Assembly: GCA_038502395.1 (NCBI GenBank)
Contig: JARJIL010000002.1
Span: forward strand, 14,907,060 to 14,971,059
DNA: 64,000 bases
Origin: Dittrichia graveolens
Taxonomy: Eukaryota; Streptophyta; Magnoliopsida; Asterales; Asteraceae
Direction: 5' to 3'
The notes under the pieces were generated by a model, which saw nothing but the letters and a program-made list of their open reading frames with translations, was not told where the DNA came from and did no database searches. Made by a program: the position numbers and the translations under genes. Below are positions 42,469 through 54,189 of this stretch, one piece after another (position 1 is the first letter of the stretch; each line of letters starts with the position of its first letter).

Positions 42469-45291
42469 TTAATTCATTTTATTTTAATCGATCATAGAGA
42501 TAGAATGAAAACTTTGAATTACATAAAATTAAAAGATAAATCAAATTCTTTAAAATATAGTAATACAGGTTAACGCAAAACTTAACTGCTTTAACGTCCG
42601 ATGTTTCAATAAATATACATGTTTTTGTAACATAAATACACCAAAAGCATCATATATATGAAAGAAAAGAAAACAAAATTTTTACTAGGTTTATTATGCA
42701 TTCCATCTCTTTAGTAGAGTTCAAGAGGTATCTATGAACATGTCTGATTTCCTATTAGGTGCGTAAAGTTTTATTCATGTGTAATCAGTAATACTGTATA
42801 TACTCATTTATGTCTGAAAATTGCTATTTGATGTTTAGAAGAATAAAAATGTTGTTTTTTCTTTAGAACTAAAATGTTGTTTTTGTGCGAAAAATATAGT
42901 TTTCAGATTTGCTCTTACTAAATTGTACAAGACTTTCAAAATATCAGGGCTAGGTGCGTACATGTATGCGAAACAAATGGTAAAGTTTGATTGAATCAAA
43001 TATGTGTTGTGCTTTTAAGAAATAGTTAGCGTTAAGAAAATCACGTGCCAATACCACACTAGTTGAATTTTAGTGTGGCCGGTTTGTTTAATTCCTATGT
43101 ATCCGACTTGTTTCTTTGTAAAACCATGAGTAGCACCCATTTTTCTTTTCTTTTTTACTCGAATGTTACATCAGTGTTACATCATTTTTTGTCTTTTACC
43201 TCTTTCACCCGAAACCCAATTAAGTACAGCCTAACCCAAACAACCAAAATATTTTCTCTATTTACTCTCTCTAATACACTCACAAAAAAATCAGTGGGTG
43301 AGTTCGGGATCGGGAAGCCGAGAGCTAACCCAAAGATAGACGTGTACAGTTGATCAGGTACTGCAGCGGTCGACAACTTGGCTGGAGCAGATCAATAAGA
43401 CCTGGACGATTATCCCTACCCTCGGTAGCTTACGAGTTTACGTCCATCCCTGGTCGGGTACTGGTATTCCCTTGTCACCCACATGGAACCCAGAGTTACC
43501 CAAAGACTTTCGGGCCATGCTAACTAATCTTTTGACTGGTGCCTATGAGTGTGTTTTGTAATGGGTCAAATGACTTTTAAGTTTAATAATAATAATTAAA
43601 GATTGAATAAACAAATAATAAATGAACACTCATAAAATCTGCATTTTTAAGTAAAAACAAATAACGGTCTCTATCTGGCCTGATTTTGACATAGGGAGCT
43701 AAATGGAGCTCTCCTTATAGGGTCTCTCATAAAACATATCCCTAAAAGCTTGGAAACATAGTCTTGACATGCATGGATCATCGAACAATTTATCGATCCA
43801 ATTTTTGAGTTCTTTTGGATATATAGATATATTAGTGTAAATCCAGTCACCTCATTAATAGATAGCAATATATATATATATAGGTACATGGCTTCGAAAT
43901 TTAGTTCATAGTTTGGGCATAGAACATTTATGACTTGAAGCTAGCAAAGACATTTTACGTAGGCGAGAGATATGTAGCAACATATATGTAGACGTTGGTT
44001 CAATTTTAACCGAATTATATGAAGAAGTACTTTACTTAGTGTACTTTTTGATTGACGGAGGAAAATATACATTGAACGTTAGTTTTATATTTTATTGTCT
44101 CAAGATGATTTAGTGATAGATGACGTAGAAAGTTTCAAATAAGACTTATATATATATGTTCAATCCTTACTTGGTGTACTTTCTAAATGACGGAGGAAAA
44201 TATAAGAAATTATAATAAAAATGGTTACACCGTGCGTATAAGACTATACTTTAGTTTAATGCTAAAAGTAGGAAATATTTGCTTTAAGAAAAACTTGTAA
44301 TATACGTTATTGTTATATGAACGAGTATGATGTATGCTAGCTATAATATTAATTATTGTTTATACAGTTATAAGTAATCATTGACCAGTTTATTAGCTTG
44401 GTTTCCTTAATTTTATATACAAACTAAAAGTCAAACCACATGTGTCTAGAGTTAAAAGGGTGAAAAAGTCAAACCCTAATTAAATGTAGTTTACATGTGA
44501 ATTAGAAGAGGAGATGAAGGTCAAAATACCTACTTATTCTCATAGAAAAACTCAACACTTGAAATTTGCTTCTCTTCATGGGTGAGAGTGTGTTTACATT
44601 GTACTCATATGGCTTTTAATTTACATGTAACAAAATGATTAAAAAGATTATTGTTGGAAAATATATAAACTTCCATACTTTATCAATTTAACCGATCAAC
44701 TTTATCTTCTTATTTTGGTCATTAAACAATTCTTTCTTATTCAAAAAGATTAAAAAAAACATATTACCGAATGAACCGATAAACTACATTATAGTGTTAT
44801 GTCTTGTAACTCATCCGAAATCATTTTTTCAGCAGCTCATTTTCTGTCCTATCTCTAATCTTTGTCGGCCAACCCCTTACTTTTTTAGATATCCGTCCAA
44901 ACACACACTTCTCCTTTTCCTTCTTTTTTTCAAGTGAAGAAACCTGTTTTTCTTGCAAGCTAATTTGTTTCTCTTCTCTGGCTAACCATTCCACTAATAA
45001 ATTTGTTTCTTCCCTCTTTTACAGAAAATTGTCTTTATTCGGTTTAGGCACGGTGTAGGTTAATAATTGATATATATATATACACATACACACACAAACA
45101 ATCTAAATAAAAACTAAACTTAAATATATAAATTATTTAATGTTCATACAAGTAATTGGGAAAACAGTTTGAGCTATGAGTAAAACATTATATTTTACTG
45201 TTCTAGTTATATGTACATAATGTCTTTATGCGGTTTAAGCATGATGTTAGTTAAATTATTTTATAGATAGAAAGTAATACTATTCCCACCG
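42469..45291. other. 2.8 kb without an identified gene
   Basis: The part 43040-43560 has higher GC, and one plus frame is open for about 60 residues near 43390-43560 (WTIIPTLGSLRVYVHPW), but I recognise no domain. The ORF at 43063-43353 is also unassigned. A sentence (CTTAGTGTACTTTTTGATTG then ACGGAGGAAAATATA) occurs twice at about 44034 and 44172, another old duplication. The rest is A+T-rich. Confidence 0.4.
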
Positions 45292-45310
45292 CCCCCGGGG
45301 GGGGGGGGGG
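45292..45310. repeat. C5-G14 homopolymer junction
   Basis: Five C are followed directly by fourteen G in otherwise A+T-rich DNA. Just downstream, GCGGCAAAAAGTGTCGCTAT and ACATAGCGACAACATTTGTG look like halves of the TGTCGC-type subterminal repeats seen in some plant CACTA elements, but no CACTA ends were found. Confidence 0.85.
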
Positions 45311-46323
45311 TTGCGGCAAAAAGTGTCGCTATATGGTGTATTTTGGCATGTTTGCATTGAAAATGGTTATCCCAGAAAGCCTTTTAACATAGCGACAACA
45401 TTTGTGATAAACTAGAGTTTATGATAGAATCATAATTTTGTTGGTAATTGTTATCTAAATCGTTGTAAATGAATGGATTATTGTGTCAGAAGATTTTGCA
45501 TGAGATTAATTATATGTTAAATAAGGGATTACTGTATAAATAAGACATTTTCTTGGAGAACAAGTTTCTTAAGCCGGACATCTAATCCTCAATTAACACA
45601 AGAGATTCATCCACACCAGAACCCTAGGCCAAATTTTGGACGCCATGTCTACTCCTTAAACTGAATCACATAAAAATAAAAGAAACCCTAATACTTCCTT
45701 AGGGTTGCAAACTCAACTTTGTGTTTTTGGAGCTTAAGGATTTCCAAGACTTCTTGATTAAGTATTTCTAGCATCCATTTAAAAAGTTAATTACTTGTGG
45801 ACTTCACTAGCCTCCTTTGGTTAAGTAAAGTCTAAAGCTTGGAACTTGTTTGAGATGTTCACATTTTTATAGGTAAAATCCAAACTTGTTTTTCTTTTGT
45901 TAGTATTTAATATTGTATAGAAATAGAAGTTAACATTGTGAGTGACGTTTGTATTAAATACAAACATTAAGGACTTAATATGTAAAATACTCCAAGGAGT
46001 ATAAATAGCATTTGTCTAATTGTAATCGGTACCATTTGTCAATTTCATGCTTATAGATCTACACCTTTAAGTGTGTGTTTACATATTCTCATAGATCTTA
46101 CATATGCAATTGATATTATAGCTTGATACTTAAATCACTTGGGACAAGCATCTTTTCTTCCGCTTTGTGTTATAAGATCTTAATTAAAAGGTCTTGGCTC
46201 AAGAATGGTTTTTGAACTTTATTTTCTTTGATTTCAAACAAACTTAGTTTCATGAAAACTATCTAAATTAATATTTTAATTAATTATTATAATTAACTTA
46301 CATAGTAGTTATCAATTACTTAG
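45311..46323. other. 1 kb without a supported gene
   Basis: Leader-like text (CTTAAGGATTTCCAAGACTT and similar) at 45690-45900 could belong to an old LTR, but no boundaries or coding sequence support a call. Confidence 0.35.
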
Positions 46324-46442
46324 GAGTTAATTACACAGATGGTCTATGTAGTTTCATAAAATGTACATTTAGACTTTTAACTTTGAAAATTACAAAAATA
46401 GTTATTATGGTTAGTCACATAGACCATTTGTGTAATTCAGTT
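46324..46442. mobile_element. 119-bp foldback MITE, Mutator-like
   Basis: The left arm GAGTTAATTACACAGATGG, then TCTATGT, is complementary to the right arm (complement AACTGAATTACACAAATGG, then TCTATGT). The 9-bp flanks ATTACTTAG and GTTACTAAT match at six positions. The element is nearly a single hairpin. Confidence 0.6.
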
Positions 46443-46549
46443 GTTACTAATAATTGCCCATTTTATATTTACATAAAAGTATAAAACTTCCACCATCTCA
46501 TTCTTTTAATACATTTTATAGTGAATTACATTAGTTATTACTTATTTTG

Positions 46550-47640
46550 TTATGTTATGTATTTTAAGGCTCTTGGAGAGAAGAAATAAAGAAGCCTGAA
46601 AAAGGTGAAGAATGGAAGAAAATGAGAACAATTGAGACTTCTGACACACCATCATTGTTTTAGACAAATCTCACTCATATGAACTTGGATTGAGACGATT
46701 AAAGTGATCACAGAAACTAGACTCAGAGAGATACAATTACATTAGGAAAAACTTGGCATATCAAAAAATAATGTGACGTGTCCACTTGAAGATTGTGACG
46801 TGTCAAGAGTTTGAAGCCTATAATGTCGCGCAAGAATTAATGAACACAAAACGCCCATAAGGAGAACATGATATGTTTTGAGAGAAATTGAAAACTATAA
46901 ATACATGTCTATCTTTAACCTAAAAACAAATCCAACCTATTCTAGGGCATACTTTAGGTGACCAAAGGCATTTCCAAAGGCGATTTTGAAGTTGAGAGAA
47001 GATTTGAAGCTCAAGATTCAAGAATTGAAGACCCATTGAATTCATTTAGTTTGCTTTTATTGATCGTGTTTAGCGTACCATGTATGGTTTTTAGCATTAC
47101 TTTACTCTTTATTATGAGCTAAAACTCAATATTTTCACTTGGATGAGATGAACCCCGTGCTTTGTAGTTTGATTTCTTTGAATGAAATGTTTTAGTAATT
47201 AGATAGTAATATTGTTTGCTTGATCGAAAATCAATATATATTAAAGTTTCTAATTTAATTCTATATTGTCAAGCTAGTTTTCGTAGTTGAGATACCATTC
47301 TAGCTATGTTTACTTGAATCATGATTGTTTATGACCATTAAATAATTGTGATTAGGGATGGACCAAATCATAGAGCTACATCTTATTAGTAATTAACTTT
47401 AAGGTGTGTAAACAATTACATAAGATAACCATTTGGTATAGTTGATTGATTCTTATAACCATGAAGAACAATTAGATTAAATCTTACATATATTTACTTC
47501 ATGAGAATAGGTAGTTAATTACATGACCATTGTGTTAACTTTCTTATAGTCATAGTATTCAGAATTCAAACCGAGATGCCTAGTTATCTAAAAAATCGAT
47601 ATATGATGAACTAACATCCATTCCACTTCTTGAAAACAAC
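46550..47640 (+). mobile_element. Probable Ty3/gypsy (Athila/Tat-like) LTR remnant
   Basis: A TATA box (CTATAAATAC, 46895-46904) is followed about 100 bp later by GAAGATTTGAAGCTCAAG and ATTCAAGAATTGAAGACC, then TTTTAGCATTAC and GATGAGATGAACCCCGTG, a text style typical of Athila/Tat-class LTR R-U5 regions. Ends and internal coding sequence were not found, so limits are approximate. Confidence 0.35.
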
Positions 47641-47766
47641 TATAAATCTTCTTTAATTATATATTTAAAAAATAGGTTTATGACATCAGCAAATTATTTT
47701 TAGAATATTTTTTTACTAATCTAATCATCTATATTTATTTATTTCCTAAAATGACTAACAATTATT

Positions 47767-48054
47767 AGAGTAAAAGGAGTGGTCACCTCTGACCACACCC
47801 ACCACAGTGACCACACCGTCACGTTAGCTTTTCACTCTCAGAACTTAATTCACAACTCAGACACGTAATGGTCACTCTCCATCACACCAAATTCTAGAAC
47901 CCATTTACAAAACAAATACATAACCACGCCACTATCCCTGCGCCAAAAAATACCACACAAAGCAAGAGACCATGCCGCCATGGTGTGGTGAATCTCCCAC
48001 TACAGCGTGGTGGGTGCTATTCATGCCTGCTTTGGCCGCCCACTCTAACCGCTC
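47767..48054. mobile_element. MITE in the ATL4-like gene promoter
   Basis: GAGTAAAAGGAGTGGTCACC at the left and the complement GAGCGGTTAGAGTGGGCGGC at the right are imperfect inverted repeats. TTA flanks both sides (47764-47766 and 48055-48057). The interior is rich in CCACACC/GGTGTGG palindromes. It ends about 160 bp upstream of the G-boxes of the ATL4-like gene. Confidence 0.65.
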
Positions 48055-48213
48055 TTAGCGTAAATCTTTGATACATATATACATACGTACGAGACACAAA
48101 CAATAATTTAGTATCAATATATACATACGTACGTATATTTGTCCATACATGATACATATATTCCACCAAAACCTTTAAACCAACACAAATACTCAACCAA
48201 ACCAAATTAAAGT

Positions 48214-48269
48214 CACGTGTATGTCACGTGACATTCAACAACACCAAAAAAACCAGAAGGCATTTATAT
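48214..48269 (+). promoter_or_regulatory. Core promoter of the ATL4-like gene: two G-boxes and TATA
   Basis: CACGTG occurs at 48214-48219 and 48225-48230, each preceded by T (GTCACGTGT, GTCACGTGA), 11 bp apart, so on the same helical face. TTTATAT at 48263-48269 is the best TATA box, which would put the transcript start near 48300 and give a 5' UTR of about 75 nt containing a (CT)n run (48341-48361). G-boxes bind bZIP and bHLH factors; which one acts here is unknown. Confidence 0.55.
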
Positions 48270-48375
48270 CTTCACACATTCACCGGTGCACCCTTCTTAA
48301 CTTCCTCAAAATATACATTCATACGTCACCGGCTCACCGCTACTCTCTCTCTCTCTCTCTGTCATATATTTATTA

Positions 48376-49434
48376 ATGGCCCTCTCTGCCCCTCCGCCAC
48401 CACTCCTCACCACCGCCGGAACCACCGACACTTCTATTTACAACAATGGCGCTACTGCATCCAGTAATATCGTATCACAACAACAGCAGCAGCAACATCT
48501 GTCTTCTTCATCCACATCAACTTCTTCATCTATAATCATTGTTATAATTGTTATTGCCTCCGCCATCATCGTCTCCGCCTCTATTTACCTTCTCCTTCGC
48601 TTTCTCTCTCGCCGCTGCAGCCGCTCCGTCCGCTCGTTTTCTTCCGCAGATGACGTCGTTTCTGACCGTAGAAATGAAAACGAACCTCATCATCATGTGA
48701 TCTGTTTTGATAGCAATAAAGTCGATGCGCTTCCTCTGTTTACATTTTCTTCACTTACTGGTAACATCGCCGGGGGAGATTGTGCTGTTTGCTTGTCGAA
48801 ATTTGAGGCGGTGGATCGATTGCGCCTTTTGCCGTTGTGTTGTCACGCTTTTCATGCGGATTGTATTGACGCTTGGCTAAAATCGAATCAAACGTGTCCG
48901 CTTTGTAGGTCTACCGTAAATCCAACGGAAACTGATGTACTGAATAAAATACTCTCGGTTTCCGATAGAACCGGTGGAGGAGGAGGTGGAAATGGAAACA
49001 ATAGTTTCCGAATTGAGATCGGAAGTATCAGTCGTCGAGAAACGCCGTCTGATTCAGGGCGGAGGTCGTACTCAATTGGCTCTTACGAGTATGTGCTTGA
49101 GGACGGATACGAGATTCCGGTTGAATCAACGCACAGAAGAGATATTTCCGACTGTACTTCCGCCGATAAGGACTCCACTACGCCGGAGCCGCCAGGAGAT
49201 AACTTAATGGCGGAGATTGCAGCTGGCGGTGGAAGTGGACGGCTGAATTGGTTACGTGATTACGTCGATCGAGTATCTGTTTCTTTATCTTCACGATCTC
49301 ATTCATTTAGAGGTTCCGGCAGGTTTTTCACCGGGAGCAGTCGTCGGAGCGAGACAGTTGATGACTTCGAAGCTACTCATGGCAGGGTCGGAGAAGAGAT
49401 CAGCGAGCTTTTTCGGTGGCTGTCAGGGGTATAA
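48376..49434 (+). CDS. ATL4: ATL4-like RING-H2 E3 ubiquitin ligase
   Basis: A 352-residue, intronless ORF, as usual for the ATL family. Layout: a Ser/Gln-rich N-terminus with SQQQQQQH (34-41), one transmembrane helix (about 53-75), a basic stop-transfer stretch (RFLSRRCSRSVR), a weak GLD-like segment (NKVDALPLFTFSSL, 114-127), then a complete RING-H2 finger at 136-177: CAVC, RLLPLCCHAFHADC, IDAWL, CPLC, with the Pro and Trp needed for E2 contact. The C-terminus (FRIEIGSISRRE; WLRDYVDRVS; GRFFTGSSRR; EEISELFRWLSGV) is, from memory of the family, closest to Arabidopsis ATL4. ATLs act at membranes, passing ubiquitin from an E2 to substrates, and many are induced by elicitors. The substrate here is unknown. 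The 48376 ATG follows a (CT)n leader, and no in-frame upstream ATG fits better. The smaller ORFs overlapping it are shadows. Confidence 0.95.
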   Translation: MALSAPPPPLLTTAGTTDTSIYNNGATASSNIVSQQQQQQHLSSSSTSTSSSIIIVIIVIASAIIVSASIYLLLRFLSRRCSRSVRSFSSADDVVSDRRNENEPHHHVICFDSNKVDALPLFTFSSLTGNIAGGDCAVCLSKFEAVDRLRLLPLCCHAFHADCIDAWLKSNQTCPLCRSTVNPTETDVLNKILSVSDRTGGGGGGNGNNSFRIEIGSISRRETPSDSGRRSYSIGSYEYVLEDGYEIPVESTHRRDISDCTSADKDSTTPEPPGDNLMAEIAAGGGSGRLNWLRDYVDRVSVSLSSRSHSFRGSGRFFTGSSRRSETVDDFEATHGRVGEEISELFRWLSGV

Positions 49435-50540
49435 TTGTAAATTATCTAAAAGGTAGAGTCAGTCTTAATACTGCTATAATTTTCTTTCTTTTATTTTTGC
49501 CTTTTACGGAAGCTCCGTCTTTTACTATTACCACTCCAAATTCATTAGCGGGCAGAGTGGATAGCAAAAGGTGAGATTTGCATATAATTTTGGGGAATTT
49601 TTTATAAAAATTTAACACGAACATTCTATAATCTTTATGTGTTTTATAAATTTGGTAAATTTAATTTAATAAAAATTAATAAATGGAAATTATACTGGAC
49701 CATATCTGGAATCGATACAGATCAACATTTTTTTAGTAGAAATTTTAGCTCAACTTACAAAATTTTAGCCGTAAATTCGGTCACCTAATCTGAGATTAGT
49801 TTTTGGAATTTTGCATTAGGACGTAATAATCTCTTGACCTATTAAAATGTTAAAATTCAATATAAGCTCACCTAAATCTCTAAAAATAAAGATTTGCAAC
49901 AAAATATATACCAGTCTTATTTGTTTTTAAAGAAATAAATATCTTATTTCATGTATTCAAAAGAAGATGTGATTTATAAGGTATTAAGTTTGAGAATATC
50001 TGTGAAAAAAAAGATATAGATTTTAGTTTTTTATAATAAGCAAAAATAAGACAAAGTAAGATATTATGTCTAAAAAAATAAACAAGCTTATCGGAAAGTC
50101 TGTGATAGTACGAATATTTCTTTAAAAAAACTCTACAGGCCCGCAAAGTTTTTTTAAAAATAAGACCAACAGAGCCTAACTTTATCTTAGATCATTTAAA
50201 TTTTCGATTAAATCATGGCGATTCTATTTTATTTTATTGGGGAAATAAAACTATGAAGGAGTTGAAGAATGAGATGTTTGAGTGTATGTGACTATGTGTG
50301 TATCAAGCGTTACGTTTTTTAAATCAAATGTCTACTAGTTAATAATAGTACAAGACAGCTAAATGACGTTAAAGATAATTTGCTACTGCCTCAAGTTATG
50401 ATATGTTCGACAATTGACAAAAGGATTACACTCGATAATTTTTTTTTTTGAAAGACAACGCACGAGACTATTACGTTTTAAATTAAAACACTTTACAGTT
50501 AAATTTGATGAATAGTTAGAGATCGATGGTTAATAGTTTA
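49435..50540. other. 3' flank of the ATL4-like gene and A+T-rich spacer
   Basis: An AATAAA at 49668-49673 could serve as polyadenylation signal about 235 nt after the stop codon. The remainder is A+T-rich and carries no recognisable gene. Confidence 0.5.
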
Positions 50541-50638
50541 ATAGGGGTGATATCGGTCCAAAAACTAGACCGATATCCGAAATGGTAAATTTTTTGGATT
50601 GATACCCGGACTGATCTTATATATACACACACATACAT

Positions 50639-50686
<48 letters not shown>

Positions 50687-51266
50687 AATTGTAGCTTTGT
50701 CTTCTAATTTGATTTGTGAATTAGTTATGTTGATATATTTTAAGAAACTGTATCATATTCAGATGGTTTTCAAAAACACATTCAAAGAATGGACAAGAAT
50801 TATGTGCTAAAAATCCACAAAAAATAAATACCGACTTATTTCTTAACCTTAAAAACAATCAACGTTTTCACATTACAATGACCATTGCTATAAAAAGTCG
50901 ATGTCACGGTAGAATGAGTAAAAAAACAATTTTGTTTAACTTACTTGACTTCCTTCTATTGATGATTGTTGGAATTCGATTCTTGATTGTGGGTCTAGGG
51001 TTTGTAAGAGGGATTTTTACTTGATTGGTTTAGAGAGAAAGAGAAAGGATCAATGTTTTTTGTCCTAAAATTATGGTAAATATATACAATAGTGGCACGA
51101 TCTCTTCGCATTCCTTAAAAAATCAATATTGGTGCGGATTTTAACCTAACCGGTCCATACCTGAATAAAACAAAAGTACAAGGACCGAAGATCAACCGTG
51201 CATTCTTGGTCTAGGTTGGTTTCGGTTCCGTTTGGTTCGGTTTATCGATTTTCTTGGTATACCCTC
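50541..51266. mobile_element. Possible hAT-like element
   Basis: AGGGGTGATATCGGTCC at the left and GGTATACCCTCACC at the right are loosely inverted, and GGTTTCGGTTCCGTTTGGTT near the right is the subterminal vocabulary of hAT-like MITEs. A long (AT)n run (50640-50676) and GT repeats are internal. No target duplication was confirmed. Confidence 0.4.
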
Positions 51267-52263
51267 ACCGCCTCTGTAGGGTTGAGGTGGTACGTAGTTG
51301 TGGCGCCTCCAAGAACACCAACATCTCCCTAAGCATCCCCAATGAAGCCCAAAGTAATAGGCTCGAACCACACCAAACACACCGCTTTTGTTCTCTCCCC
51401 CCCCCCCCCCCCCCCCGGCCCTCTCCCACACATGCTATATAAAGGTAGAAAGATGAGTATTTCCTTTGTAGAAAGATGAAAGAGAAGTAGTGATATAACA
51501 CTCATGTACTAAGAATTCTTGAAGGAATCAAGACAAAATAAACTCTTTTGTTTAATTATAAGGCCAAAGGGAATATAAGAAACAAGGGTGTATTGTCGCT
51601 ACCTTGGGCATGCAGTACGACATGATACACCGCCCCTGGTGTTTGGTGCCGCACTAGAAGATGAAGATTCGGCATAGCTTTGCCGCTGGAGAGAGTTTGA
51701 GAGAAACCGGAGACATGAGAGATAAACAATCAAGTTTGTGCATGTTTAAACAAACTAGCTTGATTTTTGTTTTTGACAGCGCTTTTAAATAAAAATCGAG
51801 TGACTAATATTTTTATTTTAATAAAATTAAGTGGTTAGTTTTTATCCCAAAGCAATATTTTATAAGGTAAATTCTATATTAAGTTTTTTTTGTTTATTAT
51901 TTTTCGTTTTTAATTAATACAAATTAAATATAATTATTTTAATTAAAATAAATAAAAATTTTTAAGCATATATAAGATATCTTGAAACATAGGTATTTCT
52001 TAGTTAAGGTATGAAAAGAGAAAAATGAAAAGTGTGTGATATAACACTTAGATTATATGGACCATGTGAAATATGAGAAATACAAACTCCACTTGCTCTT
52101 AACTCTAAAGTGTTGTATTGTCTTTATACAACTTTTTTCTTTTTCTATGAATGAGAGATGTTTGTCCTAAACTGAGCAATTATTGTTAATGTGTTTTCTT
52201 CTTACAAAAACTTTTTTTACCAGTCAACAATTTAAAAAAATAACTCTAGGAATGTGGTAAAAT
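51267..52263. other. Unassigned 1 kb including a C20 tract
   Basis: Twenty C in a row occupy 51397-51416. About 51290-51390 and 51590-51720 have higher GC and a near-coding look but no domain I recognise. The Gly-rich minus-strand ORF at 51192-51431 translates the C tract. The rest is A+T-rich. Confidence 0.4.
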
Positions 52264-52455
52264 ATGTTAATCAAATACGTAATCCCGTCGGGCAATATCA
52301 TTACTGGTTCGATTACACTAGACGTAAACATTGCGAGATTTGACCGCAAAAGGGCATGGGTAGCGAGAGATATGTCAAAGACCATATATACCTCCTACAA
52401 GCACAAAGCTATACCTTATAAACAGAGAGGTCAGACGACCCTACGTGAATATTAA
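52264..52455 (+). pseudogene. Possible LINE ORF1 RRM fragment
   Basis: A 63-residue ORF contains LDVNIARFDRKRAW, which resembles the last strand of the RNA-recognition motif in plant LINE ORF1 proteins (VN-AR pattern followed by basic residues). Only about 15 residues support this, and no LINE endonuclease or RT is nearby. Confidence 0.3.
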
Positions 52456-53044
52456 AAAATTTCAAACATACATATAAAAACTAAAATCTTTAGTTTTTAA
52501 GATAGTTTATTTATTTGAACCACTCATATTTTAATAGCTTTTAAAATAAAATTACTTATTATATTATAATTATTATAAAAAAATGATGATGAGGAATGGT
52601 GTAAACTAACATAAGAAAGAAAAGAGTATTAACTTTAACAGGCAAACTTGAAGTGTTAGTTAAACAATTAATGGTTGTTTTTAATTGGCAAGTTGTATTT
52701 TAAAAATGAAAAAGAAATTCTATAAGAGCCAATGAAGTGTAGCATTTGTGCCATGATAATCTTTGGTTTTATGCATAAAATAACAATAATACCTCGGTTC
52801 CTATAAGAGTGGATCTCTTGTCTTGTTGGATGTCTTTTATCTCTTTCGATTTATATGCTCAAGTCATGCAAACTAATTCAACAGAAACTATTTTTTTCTT
52901 TAAGGTTGAAAATTCATACGGTATTTAAGTTTGAAAACTATTCTACTAAGGTTATTCACCATTTATTTTACATTGTGAAAATTTTTATGCATAACTTTGT
53001 TATAACAATTTTCAAACTTAATTGATATTATGTAAAATAAACCT
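52456..53044. other. A+T-rich spacer, nothing recognised
   Basis: No gene or repeat terminus was recognised. Confidence 0.4.
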
Positions 53045-53165
53045 TTAGGGTATGTTTAGTTCGTGAGATTTCGCAGGATTTGTATTTCAAATCTTTTGAA
53101 ATCTCATGTTTGGTTGAAAATAAGAATGAAGAGAATCCTATAGGTGTGGGATTTCAAAATCCTTA
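53045..53165. mobile_element. Left part of a Tourist-like MITE
   Basis: TTTAGGGTATGTTTAGTTCG followed by TGAGATTTCGCAGGATTT resembles the left ends of the MITEs at 5385 and 7462. GAATCCTATAGG and AAATCCTTAGGGG follow. The matching right end is absent, cut off by the next element. Confidence 0.45.
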
Positions 53166-53360
53166 GGGGAAGGGTTTAATCGAGCCCAGCTTAGACGAGC
53201 TAAATTACCTGAGCTTGAGCTTCATAAATCTTAAACTAGTGGAGCTCGAGCTCAACCTCACAAGCTCTAAACGAGCGGAGCTCGAGCTGGAGTTTAAAAA
53301 AAGCCTAAACAAGGCAGGCTCGATAAGTGTCTGGCTCAGCTTGACTAGTTTACATCCTTA
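53166..53360. mobile_element. Short hAT-like MITE, related to 38288-38693
   Basis: AAGGGTTTAATCGAGCC at the left and, complemented, AAGGATGTAAACTAGTCAAG at the right are imperfect inverted repeats. The interior repeats GAGCTCGAGCT as in the element at 38288. The target duplication is uncertain. Confidence 0.5.
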
Positions 53361-53362
53361 CC

Positions 53363-53743
53363 CTTTATAACATTTAAAATTATTAAATTTAACTAAATTC
53401 TTAGTTTTATCATTTTAAAATATTTTATAATAATTTTAAATTCTTTTTATTTATAACCAATAAATATTTAACCTTATTGCCCGTAATGTAACAATAATAA
53501 TTGATAGCTTGTACAAGAAATACAATCACGTCTCTTCTTACAATGATACCACGATTCTACTGTCACGTCTGCCTTTCCCCTCGCGTTGATGCATCCACCG
53601 CCGGTCTAGGTATTGATGTCGTCTCTAACTGTTTTTTAAAATTCTCTTTAATTCGTGTTTGATAACGATCTAATATCTTTTAATTTATATCTAATATTTA
53701 TTTTTTTAAACTAATCCATATATCATACAAACATCTAATCTAG
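53363..53743 (+). mobile_element. Helitron family A, 3' part
   Basis: The family core (ACCCTTTATAACATTTAAAA; AATTGATAGCTTGTACAAG; GGTCTAGGTATTGATGTCG) runs to CCATATATCATACAAAC (a decayed hairpin), ATCTAAT and CTAG at 53740-53743, followed by T. The 5' part is missing, replaced by the MITEs upstream. Confidence 0.6.
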
Positions 53744-53999
53744 TAGTTTACTAGCTATATGATATTTTAACTTTCTAAATTTTAAACAACGTAAGAGAGA
53801 GGCAAAAATCAATAAAGTTAATCCAAATTAATAAATCCTTTTAAAAACCTTAATAAGCTCATGAACCACTTTAATCAGTTAACTTAATGGACACCAGTAA
53901 ACACCACGCCTAAAAAGTTACTAATCTTTTACGGTTACTTGGACTCAAATCCTAAAACTAAATGACCCAACTCTCTTTCATTTAATTAAAAATAATATG

Positions 54000-54076
54000 T
54001 TTTTTAACGGCTTCTAAATCTACTCCAAATTTGTTCAGAAAGGAAAACTTGAACTGCTTCAATACCACTAGGCTAG
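54000..54076 (-). mobile_element. Second, degraded copy of the 22646 SINE
   Basis: The minus strand has CTAGCCTAGTGGTATTGAAG (A-box region), CAGTTCAAGTTTTCC (B-box region) and the tail GTAGATTTAGAAGCCGTTAA followed by A, matching the 22646-22796 SINE, which has AGTAGATTAGAGAG and GCCGTTC plus A. It is shortened to about 77 bp. Confidence 0.6.
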
Positions 54077-54189
54077 AAAAAGTGGTATATCGGGACTCAC
54101 CTAAATGTCCGCATGATTAGGTAGCTAGAGAATGAATCTATCGAGCAACTTATCGTTCGATTCATCCAAGAAATACAGTTACTTGAAGG

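Noticed and set aside
45311..45420. CACTA transposon
   Set aside because: TGTCGC-type subterminal words are present, but no CACTA ends or 3-bp duplication were found.
48974..49207. Second ORF inside the ATL4-like gene
   Set aside because: It is an alternative frame of a strongly conserved coding region.
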